A stretch of 47,536 nucleotides of DNA, from NCBI GenBank assembly GCA_015232455.1, contig JADFZQ010000023.1, positions 1 through 47,536 on the forward strand. Direction: 5' to 3'. Made by a program: the position numbers and the translations under genes. Source of the DNA: Desulfamplus sp. (GTDB lineage: Bacteria > Desulfobacterota > Desulfobacteria > Desulfobacterales > Desulfobacteraceae). This document shows, piece after piece, positions 16,956 to 26,546 of this stretch (position 1 is the first letter of the stretch; every line of letters begins with the position of its first letter). The notes beneath the pieces were generated by a model. The model ran no database searches and was not told where the DNA came from. It saw only the letters and a program-made list of their open reading frames with translations.

Positions 16956-17720
16956 ATGGGATGGCTTGGAAAAATGGTAGGTGGCACCATTGGGTTTATG
17001 ATTGGAGGACCAATTGGTGCTGTGGCAGGTGCAGCTTTTGGCCACACATTTGTTGACAAAAAAAGCCAAGAGTATCTTTTGAATGAGAGTATATACCAAA
17101 GGCTCTCTTATGGTGAAGAGGCACAGTTGACATTTTTTGTAGCAGTATTTTCTATGCTTGCAAAGATTGCCAAAGCCGACGGCAGAGTTTCAGAAAAAGA
17201 GATTGAGCTAATTGACTCATTTATGCTCAATGAACTTCATTTAGATGCTCAAAGCAGAGAGAGTGCCATTAATATTTTTAGACAAGCTATAAACTCTTCT
17301 GAAAATTTTGAAGCATTTGCATCTCAATTTTACCGTACTTTTAGTGGGCAGCCACGAATTATTGACCTTATGATGGATATACTTTTCAGAGTATCGTTTG
17401 CAGATGGTGGAATAACTTTTGAAGAGGAGCGTATGTTGCTAAGTGCAGCCAGGATTTTCAACTACTCTCCTACAGATTATGCAATGCTCAAATCAAAGTA
17501 TTCTAAAGGTTCTAAAAGATTTTATGCTGTACTGCGATGCGATGAGAGTGCATCAGATGAAGAGATAAAAAAACAGTATAGAAAATTAGTTACCGAATAT
17601 CACCCTGATAAAATTGCATCAAAAGGTCTTCCTGAAGAGTTCGTAAAATTTGCGAACGATAAATTTAGAGAGATTCAAGAAGCGTATAACAATATCAAAA
17701 AAGAGCGCAAAATAACATAA
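16956..17720 (+). CDS. djlA: DjlA-like co-chaperone (TerB domain plus J domain)
   Basis: 254 residues. The N-terminus is Gly/Ala-rich and hydrophobic (VGGTIGFMIGGPIGAVAGAA), a membrane-associating segment as in DjlA. Residues about 55-175 are a TerB-like helical domain with paired acidic motifs AKADGRVSEKEI and SFADGGITFEEE. The C-terminal J domain (about 187-250) has YHPDK with HPD at 216-218, required to stimulate DnaK ATPase. The TAA stop shares one base with the ATG of the next gene, so the two are translationally coupled. The functional link to that corrinoid-activation protein is unclear. Confidence 0.85.
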   Translation: MGWLGKMVGGTIGFMIGGPIGAVAGAAFGHTFVDKKSQEYLLNESIYQRLSYGEEAQLTFFVAVFSMLAKIAKADGRVSEKEIELIDSFMLNELHLDAQSRESAINIFRQAINSSENFEAFASQFYRTFSGQPRIIDLMMDILFRVSFADGGITFEEERMLLSAARIFNYSPTDYAMLKSKYSKGSKRFYAVLRCDESASDEEIKKQYRKLVTEYHPDKIASKGLPEEFVKFANDKFREIQEAYNNIKKERKIT

Positions 17721-19465
17721 TGGTGAACATTTTTGTAGAGCCGATTCAGTTAACTATTGATATAAAAAGTGGCGAAACTATCCATGATGGATTAGAAAGA
17801 GCTGGCATAAATATTGAGACACCTTGTGGTGGTAATGGTATCTGTGGATGTTGTCGCGTTTTGGCAATTGAGCCTTCCAAGATTCCACCAACGCCACATG
17901 AAACTATCACAGCTCAAGAGGCATCAAAAGGGGTTAGGCTTGCCTGTATTGCATATCCAGAATCTGATACAACAATCAAACTTGAGACAGCATATCTGTA
18001 CGATAGGGGAAATAATGACAAACAGGATAATGGGCAAAAAATTCTCTCTGTTGGTCTATTAGAGAAGTCCAACGGCAATTCCAATTTAGATAACAAATTT
18101 AATTGGAGTTGCAATTTAGATGACAAATTTAATCCAAATTTGAATAGCCCAACTAAAGTTAATCTTCATGGTATAGATAATCAAAAAGCTCTTGGTCTTG
18201 CTGTTGACATTGGCACTACAACGCTTGTTATTGCTATTGTTTCCCTCATCAATATGAAAATTTTGGCATCTGCTTCAAGCCTAAATCCTCAGGTTGTTCA
18301 CGGACATGATGTTTTAAGTAGAATTAATTACTCATCAACTCCTACCGGACTTGCTAAAATGTCTAAGCTAATTAGAGATAAGCTAAATGAGTTAATTGGA
18401 GAGGTTTGCGAAAGTATTGAATCAAAAAGAGATCAAATTGTTGATGTTGTTATAGGAGCTAATACAACTATGCTTCAAATTGCAGCTTCAATTGATCCAA
18501 CACCACTTGGTCATCTTCCATTTAAAGCAGATATTGCAGGGGCAACCACATTTCCGATAGATCAATTTGGACTTAACGTAAACAAATATGCAAGTGTATA
18601 TTTGCCACCAGTGCTTCATGCGTTTGTTGGTTCAGATATTAGTGCTGGTCTTCTTAGATGCCCTGAATTTTTTGATGATCATAAATCAGTTCTCTATATT
18701 GATATGGGGACAAATGGTGAACTCTGTCTAAATGTAAAGGGTCGTCGATTTGCGACTTCAACCGCTGCTGGACCTGCATTTGAAGGAATGGGCATCTCAA
18801 GCGGAATGAGAGCAACTAATGGTGCTGTGGAGAGAGTAGAGGTAATAGATAATAAGATTATATTTCACGTAATTGGTTCAAACCCTACTGATATAAAGAA
18901 GATAAAAGGTATTTGTGGGAGTGGAGTTATTGATTTGATTGCAGCACTTTTAACAACACAATATTTAGACAAATCAGGTAAATTAGAACTGCTTACATTA
19001 TCGGAAAGCGAAGAGCCTCAAAGCAGTCTATCGCTTGAAAATAAAATACCTGAAATAGTTAAAATAGAGTCTCAGACAGCATTTTGTTACGGAGAGAATA
19101 TATATCTAACCCAAAAAGATATTCGTCAGATTCAATTAGCAAAAGGTGCTGTCAGAACTGGAATAGACCTTATCCTTCAGAAGGGGGGAATAACTTGTGA
19201 AATGGTTGATAAGGTTTATATTGCAGGAGGATTTGGTAACTTCTTAAATCCTAAAAATATGGAAAAAATAGGTCTTTTGCCAGAAAATTGTGCTAAAAAA
19301 GTAATTTTTTGCGGTAATGCCTGTATTGATGGGAGTATTATGCTTTTAACAAATATTAATGTTCGTGTTTTTCTTGAGTCTGCTTTGAACGATATAGAGC
19401 ATCTTCAGCTTGCGGATTCACCTGAATTTATGAACTGCTTTGTAAAGAATCTCAATTTTAGCTAA
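17720..19465 (+). CDS. RACo-like ferredoxin/ASKHA protein (corrinoid reductive activase family, DUF4445)
   Basis: 581 residues. An N-terminal plant-type [2Fe-2S] domain has Cys36, Cys42, Cys45 and Cys76 (TPCGGNGICGCCRV and RLACIAYP). From about 155 the large domain begins LGLAVDIGTTTLVIAIVSL, an ASKHA-type phosphate loop, and continues with YIDMGTNGELCLN, SAAGPAFEGMGISSGMRA-like core motifs, IKGICGSGVIDL and a closing FCGNACIDGSIM. Characterised relatives reductively reactivate Co(II) corrinoid proteins or methyltransferases with ATP. The partner here is unknown: no corrinoid protein or metH is in the window. Residues about 115-145 are an Asn-rich linker made of two 10-residue repeats. It overlaps djlA by 1 nt. 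Confidence 0.85.
   Translation: MVNIFVEPIQLTIDIKSGETIHDGLERAGINIETPCGGNGICGCCRVLAIEPSKIPPTPHETITAQEASKGVRLACIAYPESDTTIKLETAYLYDRGNNDKQDNGQKILSVGLLEKSNGNSNLDNKFNWSCNLDDKFNPNLNSPTKVNLHGIDNQKALGLAVDIGTTTLVIAIVSLINMKILASASSLNPQVVHGHDVLSRINYSSTPTGLAKMSKLIRDKLNELIGEVCESIESKRDQIVDVVIGANTTMLQIAASIDPTPLGHLPFKADIAGATTFPIDQFGLNVNKYASVYLPPVLHAFVGSDISAGLLRCPEFFDDHKSVLYIDMGTNGELCLNVKGRRFATSTAAGPAFEGMGISSGMRATNGAVERVEVIDNKIIFHVIGSNPTDIKKIKGICGSGVIDLIAALLTTQYLDKSGKLELLTLSESEEPQSSLSLENKIPEIVKIESQTAFCYGENIYLTQKDIRQIQLAKGAVRTGIDLILQKGGITCEMVDKVYIAGGFGNFLNPKNMEKIGLLPENCAKKVIFCGNACIDGSIMLLTNINVRVFLESALNDIEHLQLADSPEFMNCFVKNLNFS
18080..18133. repeat. 30-bp tandem duplication in the RACo-like gene linker
   Basis: Positions 18080-18103 and 18110-18133 share CAATTTAGAT.ACAAATTTAAT at a 30-bp period, ten codons. 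They encode the repeated NLDNKFN/NLDDKFN in the linker between the ferredoxin and ASKHA domains. Confidence 0.8.
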
Positions 19466-19506
19466 TAGAGATCATAACTATAACATTCTTGATAAAAAAT
19501 TATTTT

Positions 19507-20364
19507 ATGCACCGATTTTATATAAATCCAGATGATATTCAAGGTAACAATGCTACTATTATTGGTCAAGATGCTAAACATCTTGTGAATGTTCTAAGAC
19601 TTGTATCTGGCAACATTGTTGAACTTGTAGATGGAGTTGGAACACACTATTTATCTGAAATTGACTTTGCAACCTCTAAAAAGGTAGTTTTAAGAATTAT
19701 AGAGAAGAGTTTTTTAAAAGCAGAGTCTCCAGCACATATTACAATTGCACAAGGAGTGCTTAAAGATAATAAAATGGACGTAATCTTGCGTCATCTTACC
19801 GAGCTTGGGATTAAAGAGTGGATACCTTTTTTTGCATCACGCTCAGTTCCATCTCCTAATACTAACAAAATAAGAACTGATTTAATTATTCCTAAATCAA
19901 AATTTAGCAATAAAACAAAGAGGGAAACGATAAATAGTAATATTGAAATCTCAAACGTAAATCCTAAAATAAAAGATGTTAGAGTTGAGAGGTGGGAACG
20001 AATTGCAAGAGAGTCAATAAAACAGTGCGGACGAAGTCTTATACCCATTATTCATAAACCTGTCTCTTATGATGAGATGTTAAATAAAACAAACTCTTAT
20101 GGAGAAAAAATAATTTTTTGGGAAAATGCCACAATACCAATTGATGTAATAAGAGAACGTCAAGAGAGAGTGGAGAAAAATAGAATTATCGTTATGATTG
20201 GACCTGAAGGTGGATTTTCTGAGCAAGAGGTAGATATTGCAAAAGAGCATGGGTTTGAAGCTTTTTCTCTTGGTACTCGGATTTTAAGAGCTGAGACAGC
20301 ATCTATTGTGGCATCTACATTAATTCAAAATATATTTGGTGATCTTGGAAACAAAGATAGTTAG
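19507..20364 (+). CDS. rsmE: 16S rRNA (uracil1498-N3)-methyltransferase, copy 1
   Basis: 285 residues from the ATG at 19507 (MHRFYINPDD is the normal RsmE beginning; a TTG at 19489 would add six residues). The PUA-like N-domain has QDAKHLVNVLRL. The SPOUT domain has LRHLTELGIKEWIPFFASRSV, a linker, VERWERIARESIKQCGRS, then MIGPEGGFSEQEVDIA and LGTRILRAETASIVAS, which form the trefoil-knot SAM site. It methylates U1498 of 16S rRNA. A basic/Asn-rich insert of about 45 residues lies between SRSVPS and VERWERI. A second RsmE paralogue is at 26547-27278. No clear Shine-Dalgarno precedes the start. It follows the RACo-like gene. Confidence 0.92.
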   Translation: MHRFYINPDDIQGNNATIIGQDAKHLVNVLRLVSGNIVELVDGVGTHYLSEIDFATSKKVVLRIIEKSFLKAESPAHITIAQGVLKDNKMDVILRHLTELGIKEWIPFFASRSVPSPNTNKIRTDLIIPKSKFSNKTKRETINSNIEISNVNPKIKDVRVERWERIARESIKQCGRSLIPIIHKPVSYDEMLNKTNSYGEKIIFWENATIPIDVIRERQERVEKNRIIVMIGPEGGFSEQEVDIAKEHGFEAFSLGTRILRAETASIVASTLIQNIFGDLGNKDS

Positions 20365-20401
20365 ATAAGAATTATAGATTTAAAAAAGGTTTAGAAAAAT
20401 C

Positions 20402-20430
20402 TTGACACTATAGTAGATTTAAAATATAAA
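20402..20430 (+). promoter_or_regulatory. Sigma70-type promoter of tRNA-Phe
   Basis: Perfect TTGACA at 20402-20407, a 17-base spacer and TATAAA at 20425-20430. The tRNA begins 16 bases after the -10. Confidence 0.85.
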
Positions 20431-20446
20431 GATGCAGTTTTTTTAA

Positions 20447-20522
<76 letters not shown>

Positions 20523-20530
20523 TAGAAATC

Positions 20531-20565
20531 AAGGGTTTAACCAATATGGTTAAACCCTTTTTTTA
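20531..20565 (+). terminator. Intrinsic terminator after tRNA-Phe
   Basis: AAGGGTTTAACC at 20531-20542 pairs perfectly with GGTTAAACCCTT at 20548-20559 around AATAT, followed by a T-run. Confidence 0.95.
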
Positions 20566-20639
20566 TTGATATTCATCAAAATAATGACCATGTGAGTGCT
20601 AAATCTTGTTTAAGATATTTATTTCTATCATAAATAATT

Positions 20640-20668
20640 TTGACTTTTTTATGGCTTAGTGTTAATTA
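20640..20668 (+). promoter_or_regulatory. Possible ssrA promoter
   Basis: TTGACT at 20640-20645, a 17-base spacer and TAATTA at 20663-20668, about 45 bases before the mature tmRNA 5' end. The -10 is imperfect and other AT-rich hexamers lie nearby. Confidence 0.4.
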
Positions 20669-20712
20669 TGTGATTATATTATTATTTATAAATTTTGTTC
20701 TTTTAAAATTTG

Positions 20713-21070
20713 GGGGGCGAAACGGCTTCGACGGAGACGACGAGGTTTTGGTAGCATGTCGAGCTTTCTATTGACTCGTAAAATCAATGGAAACTAAAGA
20801 TAATCGCAGACGATTATAACTACGCTGTAGCCGCTTAAAGCAGCTACCGTCCTGCTGAAATTTATCCTGTAGATTTCAGTTAAAGGGCGTCGACTATACG
20901 GGAAAGCTTGATACAGTTGTCTGAGCTGTATGAGGTTAAATTTATCAGGCTATTCTGATATGTATCTTGCCTGAAAGAGACTATCAGCAAAATTTAAAGT
21001 TCGGGATAAACATGTAGAAGCCACTGCTAAATCTCTTCGGACGCGGGTTCAACTCCCGCCGCCTCCACCA
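20713..21070 (+). ncRNA. ssrA: Transfer-messenger RNA (tmRNA)
   Basis: About 358 nt. The 5' end GGGGGCG-AAACGGCTTCGACGG is the conserved tmRNA start, and the 3' end GGTTCAACTCCCGCCGCCTCC-ACCA forms the T-arm and acceptor; GGGGGCG pairs with CGCCTCC. The tag reading frame resumes at GCA 20806-20808 and reads ADDYNYAVAA, ending at TAA 20836-20838. The AVAA end is typical of protease-targeting tags. The RNA rescues stalled ribosomes together with SmpB, which is not in the window. Confidence 0.97.
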
Positions 21071-21513
21071 AATTTCTGTTAATACAATTTAGCATGATTG
21101 ATTTTGGAAATTACAGAACTTTTCTTGACCTTTTCTTGACATAGCTATAAAAGTTCTGTAAAAAACTTAATTAATCTATATTTTATACTGTGCATCTTTC
21201 CAATAAAATGCATATATTTTAATCATCTGCAAAAGACTCCCTTTTGAATACCTAATATACAATCAATAGATTAATAATCTTTTATAGTCAATATCTATTT
21301 TATACTTAATATCTTAAAAATTTATAAAAACTGCTTCAATACCATCATAAAACAATTTATCTCTTTTTTAATCCTTTGGAACGCTACCCTTTGAAATTCT
21401 GTTTCACAATAGAAATCTACTTTGAGATAAAAACTCACGAGCTAAAGCTGTTTGCTTTAAACAAATATATTTTGATGCCATAACATAACTAATAATAATT
21501 AATGGGGTATTTC
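21071..21513 (+). promoter_or_regulatory. Gene-free interval, ssrA terminator region and rho leader
   Basis: 443 bp without a credible ORF. ACAGAACTTTT at 21113-21123 is the inverse of AAAAGTTCTGT at 21149-21159, and A-rich DNA follows; it could be an ssrA-distal terminator arm. Within it TTGACA at 21136-21141 with a 17-base spacer to TAAAAA at 21159-21164 is a possible rho promoter. If so, the rho mRNA has a leader of over 330 nt, which would fit the known autoregulation of rho. Nothing else is recognised. Confidence 0.4.
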
Positions 21514-22761
21514 ATGAATCTTGAAAAGCTGCAAAGAATGAAGATTAGCGAACTTACTGAGCTTGCTAAGAAATATAAAATTAAAGGTATAGGAGGAATA
21601 AAAAAGCAGGAGTTGATTTTTGCTATACTGCAAGCAGCAATTGAAGAGAGTGGACAGATTTATGGTGAAGGTACCCTTGAGATTCTTCCTGATGGCTTTG
21701 GTTTCTTAAGGGCACCTGATTATAACTATCTTCCTGGTCCCGATGATATTTATGTATCTCCTTCGCAGATACGCAGATTTAACCTTAAAACTGGAGATAC
21801 TATCTCTGGTTTGGTAAGACAGCCAAAAGACTCTGAACGGTATTTTGCACTCTTAAAAGTTGAAGCTGTTAATTTTAATAATCCAGAGCTTGCTGCTGAA
21901 ACAATACTTTTTGATAATCTAACTCCACTATACCCTGATCGCAAAATGAACCTTGAATCATCAAGCGATAACTATCCAATGCGTATAATTGACTTAATGT
22001 CTCCAATTGGATTTGGTCAGCGCGGATTAATAGTATCTCCTCCAAGATCAGGTAAAACCATGTTGCTTAAAAATATTGCTAACAGCATGATTGCAGCCCA
22101 TGACCATATCATTCCTATGATCTTACTTATTGATGAACGTCCTGAAGAAGTTACAGATATGTCTCGTTCTGTTAAAGCAGAGGTTATAAGTTCTACCTTT
22201 GATGAGCCATCTGAAAGGCATGTGCAAGTAGCTGAAATGGTTCTTGAAAAGGCAAAGAGAATTGTTGAGCAGGGAAATGATGTTGTTATTCTTCTTGATA
22301 GTATTACTCGCCTTGCAAGAGCTTATAATGCTGTTATGCCGCCATCTGGCAAAATACTCTCTGGCGGTGTAGATTCTAATGCTCTTGATAGACCTAAACG
22401 TTTTTTTGGTGCCGCCAGAAATATTGAAGATGGTGGAAGTCTTACTATTATTGCTACTGCTCTTATTGATACTGGAAGCCGTATGGACGAGGTTATTTTT
22501 GAAGAGTTCAAAGGAACTGGTAACATGGAGCTTGTTCTTGATCGCAAACTTGCTGATAGAAGAATTTTTCCTGCTATTAATATGAATAAGTCTGGAACAA
22601 GAAAAGAGGAGTTGCTTTTAGATACACCAACTCTAAATAGAGTTTGGATACTTAGAAAACTTCTATCTGGCTTGAATTCTGTTGACAGTATGACATTTTT
22701 ACTTGAAAAAATGCAAGGAACAGCTCATAATAAAGAATTTCTTGATTCAATGAATTCATAA
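21514..22761 (+). CDS. rho: Transcription termination factor Rho
   Basis: 415 residues from the ATG at 21514. A GGGG run six bases upstream favours it over the ATG at 21502, which has no ribosome site. The N-terminal domain starts [20 protein letters not shown]. The RNA-binding OB fold has [22 protein letters not shown] (read as GFGFLR plus a D.YVS motif). The ATPase core has a P-loop at [23 protein letters not shown] (Walker B region) and [13 protein letters not shown]. The hexameric RNA helicase ends Rho-dependent transcription. It is followed by rpmE on the same strand across 120 bp containing four short palindromes. No long insert is present, unlike many neighbours. Confidence 0.97.
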   Translation: MNLEKLQRMKISELTELAKKYKIKGIGGIKKQELIFAILQAAIEESGQIYGEGTLEILPDGFGFLRAPDYNYLPGPDDIYVSPSQIRRFNLKTGDTISGLVRQPKDSERYFALLKVEAVNFNNPELAAETILFDNLTPLYPDRKMNLESSSDNYPMRIIDLMSPIGFGQRGLIVSPPRSGKTMLLKNIANSMIAAHDHIIPMILLIDERPEEVTDMSRSVKAEVISSTFDEPSERHVQVAEMVLEKAKRIVEQGNDVVILLDSITRLARAYNAVMPPSGKILSGGVDSNALDRPKRFFGAARNIEDGGSLTIIATALIDTGSRMDEVIFEEFKGTGNMELVLDRKLADRRIFPAINMNKSGTRKEELLLDTPTLNRVWILRKLLSGLNSVDSMTFLLEKMQGTAHNKEFLDSMNS

Positions 22762-22842
22762 TTAGATCAATGAATTCATATTATTTAATTAATGTATAAT
22801 TTTATTTAATGAGTTCATTAATGGTTTTATAAATGAGTTCAT
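22750..22842. repeat. Four ATGARTTCAT repeats between rho and rpmE
   Basis: The palindrome ATGAATTCAT occurs at 22750-22759 (over the rho stop) and 22770-22779. The one-base variant ATGAGTTCAT occurs at 22809-22818 and 22833-22842. The first two lie in a 20-bp tandem duplication of the rho 3' end. Function is unknown; it may be slippage-derived or an operator-like array ahead of rpmE. Confidence 0.6.
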
Positions 22843-22881
22843 ATTGTGGTGATAAATTTAGTAAAATAAGGAGTTATTGGT

Positions 22882-23106
22882 ATGAAAAACGATATACATC
22901 CAGACTACAAAAAAACAACCGCTTCTTGTGCCTGTGGCAGTGTAATTGAAGTTGGCTCTACAAAGGAGAATATCAAAATTGAGATATGCTCTAAATGCCA
23001 TCCATTTTTTACAGGTAAACAAAAGCTTGTTGATACTGCTGGAAGAGTTGACCGTTTCAGAAAAAAATATGCTGCATTTAATTCACTTGCCGCATCAAAA
23101 AAGTAA
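22882..23106 (+). CDS. rpmE: 50S ribosomal protein L31
   Basis: 74 residues. [20 protein letters not shown] and [20 protein letters not shown] with [10 protein letters not shown] are the L31 hallmarks. The CxC..CxxC cysteines make it the zinc-binding form. L31 bridges the subunits of the 70S ribosome. AAGGAG about 10 bases before the ATG supports the start. It is downstream of rho, as in many bacteria, and is closed by its own terminator. Confidence 0.96.
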   Translation: MKNDIHPDYKKTTASCACGSVIEVGSTKENIKIEICSKCHPFFTGKQKLVDTAGRVDRFRKKYAAFNSLAASKK

Positions 23107-23124
23107 AAAAAGTAGTTTTACATC

Positions 23125-23168
23125 AAAGGGGAATCAGGTTTTAAACAATCTGTTTCCCCTTTATTTTT
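23125..23168 (+). terminator. Intrinsic terminator after rpmE
   Basis: AAAGGGGAA at 23125-23133 pairs with TTCCCCTTT at 23154-23162, extended by an internal CAG/CTG pairing, and ATTTTT follows. Confidence 0.85.
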
Positions 23169-23249
23169 AGATAAAAATTAATATTAAATTTAGTATATAT
23201 ATAATTATACCTAATCGCATAAACCTAAAATAAATTAAAGCAATGAGTT

Positions 23250-24314
23250 ATGATAAATAAATTACATGGCATTGAAGAGCGTTTTATAAAACTTGAACAG
23301 CTTCTTGGTGATCCAGCAGTTATAGTGGAGCAGACAAAATACCAAAAATATCTTAAAGAACATGGTGAATTAAGCAAACTTGTTATAGCATTTAGAGAAT
23401 ATAAATCTATTTTGGCTGAAATTGCAGGAGCAAAAGAGCTTTTAAAAGATTCTGATTCTGATATTAGAGATATGGCAAAAGATGAACTTGACTCACTGGA
23501 ACAAAAAAAAGAGCAGCTTGAATCTGAACTTCAACTTCTTTTGATGCCAAAAGACCCACGAGATGAAAAAAATGTGATTCTTGAAATCAGGGCTGGGACA
23601 GGTGGAGAGGAGGCAGGACTTTTTGCAGCTGATCTATTTAGAATGTATTCAAGGTATGCAGAGTCAAAAGGCTGGGATGTTGAGGTTATTGAAAGCAATG
23701 ACTCTTCTGCTGGAGGTTTTAAAGAAGTTGTCTCAATGATTCGGGGTAAAGGGGCTTTTAATAGCTTTAAGTATGAAAGTGGAATACATCGTGTTCAAAG
23801 AGTGCCTGCAACCGAGGCTCAAGGAAGAGTTCATACCTCAGCAGTTACAGTGGCAGTACTTCCAGAAGCAGAAGATGTAGAGCTTGAGCTAAATCCTGCT
23901 GATGTAAAGGTTGATGTGTTTCGTGCGTCAGGTCCTGGAGGACAATCTGTTAATACAACCGATTCAGCAGTAAGAGTTACCCATATCCCAACAGGTATTG
24001 TTGCAACTTGTCAAGATCAAAAATCTCAAATCAAGAACAGAATACAGGCAACAAAAGTTCTTAAAGCCCGTATTCTTGATGCTATGGTTAGAGCAAGTGA
24101 AGAGAAAAGAGCAGCCGAACGTAAAGATCAGGTTGGTTCTGGTGACAGAAGTGGGCGTATCCGAACATATAACTTCCCGCAAGGAAGAATGACAGATCAT
24201 CGCATTGGGCTTACTCTTTACCGTCTTGAAAGTATAATGTCTGGTGATATTCAAGAGATCGTTGATGAACTCAAAACCTATTATCAGGCTTTAGCACTTA
24301 AAGAGGCTCAATAA
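23250..24314 (+). CDS. prfA: Peptide chain release factor 1
   Basis: 354 residues, typical RF1 length. The codon-recognition tripeptide is PAT in [10 protein letters not shown] (RF1 type, not the SPF of RF2). [20 protein letters not shown] holds the GGQ that triggers peptidyl-tRNA hydrolysis, and [17 protein letters not shown] closes domain 3. It reads UAA and UAG. prmC, which methylates the GGQ glutamine, starts 95 bp downstream on the same strand, the usual pairing. No insert is seen. Confidence 0.97.
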   Translation: MINKLHGIEERFIKLEQLLGDPAVIVEQTKYQKYLKEHGELSKLVIAFREYKSILAEIAGAKELLKDSDSDIRDMAKDELDSLEQKKEQLESELQLLLMPKDPRDEKNVILEIRAGTGGEEAGLFAADLFRMYSRYAESKGWDVEVIESNDSSAGGFKEVVSMIRGKGAFNSFKYESGIHRVQRVPATEAQGRVHTSAVTVAVLPEAEDVELELNPADVKVDVFRASGPGGQSVNTTDSAVRVTHIPTGIVATCQDQKSQIKNRIQATKVLKARILDAMVRASEEKRAAERKDQVGSGDRSGRIRTYNFPQGRMTDHRIGLTLYRLESIMSGDIQEIVDELKTYYQALALKEAQ

Positions 24315-24409
24315 TTTTAAGAAATTAACCAACCATCTAACATTGCTTTGAAAATATAAATTGAGTAAGTTTTAATACTTAAAGCTATGTTGAGTAAAAT
24401 CAAGAAAAT

Positions 24410-25405
24410 ATGCAGACAGAAAACAACCTTTCAGATAGATGGACAATTCTTAAAATTATCTCATGGACAACTAACTATTTCAAAGAATTTGATATTGATA
24501 GCCCAAGACTAACCGCTGAGATTCTCCTTTGCCATGCATTAAATATCCGCAGAATTGATCTTTATCTTCAATTTGACCGTCCATTAAATAGTGATGAACT
24601 CGCCCAATATAAGTCTTTGATTAGGAGAAGGCTGAAAAAAGAGCCTGTTGCTTACATTACAGGCAGCAAAGGCTTCTGGGATTCACAATTTATTGTAACT
24701 CCTGATGTGCTAATCCCCAGACCAGATACTGAGTTAATAGTTGAAGTTGCTCTTAATTTAATTAAACAAAAAAAAAATGAGCGTCAGAACAAAGTTGAGC
24801 AATATAGCAAAATAGAGCAAAATATTATAGAGTGTAATGAAAAGATTGAAAAACACAACAAGAGCTTGGATCAACATATTAATATATTAGAGCTTGGAAC
24901 AGGCTCTGGTGCTATTTCCATCTCGCTTGCAAAAGAGAATCAGAACTCTTCTGATATAATTTTTTTTGCAACCGATATCTCTTTAAAAGCTGCTATAATT
25001 GCAAAAAAAAATAGCCTTAATGCGATTATGAAGCCCTCCCAAAATCTCTTTTTTCTCATTGGCTCGTGGTTTTCACCTATAAAACCAGAAGCAAAGTTTG
25101 ACATCATTATCTCAAATCCTCCATACATTCCAACCAATGACATTAAGACTCTTCAAGAGGAGGTTCGTGATTATGAACCTCTTTTAGCTTTAGATGGAGG
25201 ATCAGATGGAATTTCATCTTTAAAAGAGATTATGAGATCAGCACACCATTATCTTACGCAAGATGGTATTCTTTTAATGGAGATGGGTTTTGATCAAAAA
25301 GAGAAGATTGAGCTTGAGGCTTTAAAAATTTGTAAGTATGAGCCACCTATTTTTATAAAAGATTATGCGGGGCATAATCGTGTAGTATCTTTAAAAAAAA
25401 TATAG
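24410..25405 (+). CDS. prmC: Release factor glutamine methyltransferase
   Basis: 331 residues against about 275-290 usual. The N-terminal helical domain has SPRLTAEILLCHAL and KKEPVAYITGSKGFW. The catalytic part has ILELGTGSGAISISLA (SAM loop) and SNPPYI (NPPY at about 236-239), the HemK-family active site. It methylates the Gln of GGQ in RF1 and RF2. Residues about 119-157, between EVALNLI and the SAM loop, are a Lys/Asn/Gln/Glu-rich insert with a repeated EQ.SKIEQN pattern. A1-type homopolymer runs occur in its DNA. It follows prfA. Confidence 0.94.
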   Translation: MQTENNLSDRWTILKIISWTTNYFKEFDIDSPRLTAEILLCHALNIRRIDLYLQFDRPLNSDELAQYKSLIRRRLKKEPVAYITGSKGFWDSQFIVTPDVLIPRPDTELIVEVALNLIKQKKNERQNKVEQYSKIEQNIIECNEKIEKHNKSLDQHINILELGTGSGAISISLAKENQNSSDIIFFATDISLKAAIIAKKNSLNAIMKPSQNLFFLIGSWFSPIKPEAKFDIIISNPPYIPTNDIKTLQEEVRDYEPLLALDGGSDGISSLKEIMRSAHHYLTQDGILLMEMGFDQKEKIELEALKICKYEPPIFIKDYAGHNRVVSLKKI

Positions 25406-25473
25406 AAAGATAACAATAAAGGCATTTTGCTTTAATTAGTGTTCGATTAAATCTGTTTAACAAAGGCTTTAAA

Positions 25474-26541
25474 ATGTCAAGTTTCACACTAGGAAATCAT
25501 CTGCTATTTGCGATTACTCTATTTTTTGTATCAGCTACAATAACTTTTTTGTTAGTAAAACAGATAAAAATATTTGATATTCCAAATGAGCGATCCTCCC
25601 ACTCTAAACCCACCCCAACAATTGGAGGAGTTGCTATTGTTTTTACGTTTTTTCTCAGTATGATAATTCTCTATTTTTTTGCCAACACAAGAATGGTTAC
25701 TGAAAGATATTTTATTGGATTTACTTTTTCGAGCTTGTTGATCTCTGCAATCTCTTTTTATGATGACTTTAAATGCAAACCCTTTTACATGAAGTTGATA
25801 ACACAGATTATTGCTATTACTGTTGTTATCTCATTTGGCATTATCATAGATAAGATCGATTTTCCTTTTGATCTTTTTTACTTAAATTATAAATCACTTG
25901 GTTCAGCAAGCTATCTGATAACTTTTTGTTGGATACTTGGCATGACTAACGCCTATAATTTTATGGATGGATTAAATGGAATGGCTGGCGGGAATGCCGT
26001 TATTGCTGCTATCTTTTTTTGCATCATCGCACTTGATCAAGGAAGCAATTTTACCTACATGGTCTCTTATACAATTGCTGCTTCTGTTGCAGGTTTCTTA
26101 ATTTTCAACTTTCCAAAAGGAAAGATATTCATGGGAGATGTTGGCAGCACATTTTTGGGTTTTGCATTTGCAACTTTATCAATAATCGCATCGCTTTACG
26201 ACAATGCACATACATCTCTTCTAATTATTCCCCTTCTATTTTTTCACTTTATCTACGACACTTTTTTCACATTTATAAGACGCCTGTTAAATAGAGATAA
26301 TGTCTTTCAAGCACACAGGACACATCTATACCAACTATTTAATAGATTAGGCTACACTCATTTTGCAGTTACATCTTTTTACTGTATAGTAGCTATATTT
26401 CAAGGTTTTGGAGCTTTATGGCTTATCAAGATTGATGGGATTCAAAGGTTAATTGTTTTTATACCCTATCTTACTTTCCAAATAACTTATAGTGTTGTAA
26501 TTATCTATTATGCAAGAAGACAAGGTTTACTAAAGGAGTAG
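25474..26541 (+). CDS. WecA/MraY-family undecaprenyl-phosphate sugar-1-phosphate transferase
   Basis: 355 residues, about ten membrane helices. Family motifs: DIPNERSSHSKPTPTIGGVA (the first cytosolic loop), FYDDF, NAYNFMDGLNGMAGG (catalytic Asp and Asn), GDVGSTFLGF and the loop motif HRTHLYQLFNRLG. The HRTHLYQ form is that of WecA/WbpL-like enzymes, not of the peptidoglycan enzyme MraY, so it probably loads GlcNAc-1-P or a related sugar onto undecaprenyl phosphate for O-antigen or polysaccharide synthesis. The exact sugar is unknown. No other polysaccharide genes lie nearby. The stop is 5 bp from the GTG of the next gene. Confidence 0.88.
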   Translation: MSSFTLGNHLLFAITLFFVSATITFLLVKQIKIFDIPNERSSHSKPTPTIGGVAIVFTFFLSMIILYFFANTRMVTERYFIGFTFSSLLISAISFYDDFKCKPFYMKLITQIIAITVVISFGIIIDKIDFPFDLFYLNYKSLGSASYLITFCWILGMTNAYNFMDGLNGMAGGNAVIAAIFFCIIALDQGSNFTYMVSYTIAASVAGFLIFNFPKGKIFMGDVGSTFLGFAFATLSIIASLYDNAHTSLLIIPLLFFHFIYDTFFTFIRRLLNRDNVFQAHRTHLYQLFNRLGYTHFAVTSFYCIVAIFQGFGALWLIKIDGIQRLIVFIPYLTFQITYSVVIIYYARRQGLLKE

Positions 26542-26546
26542 AATTT

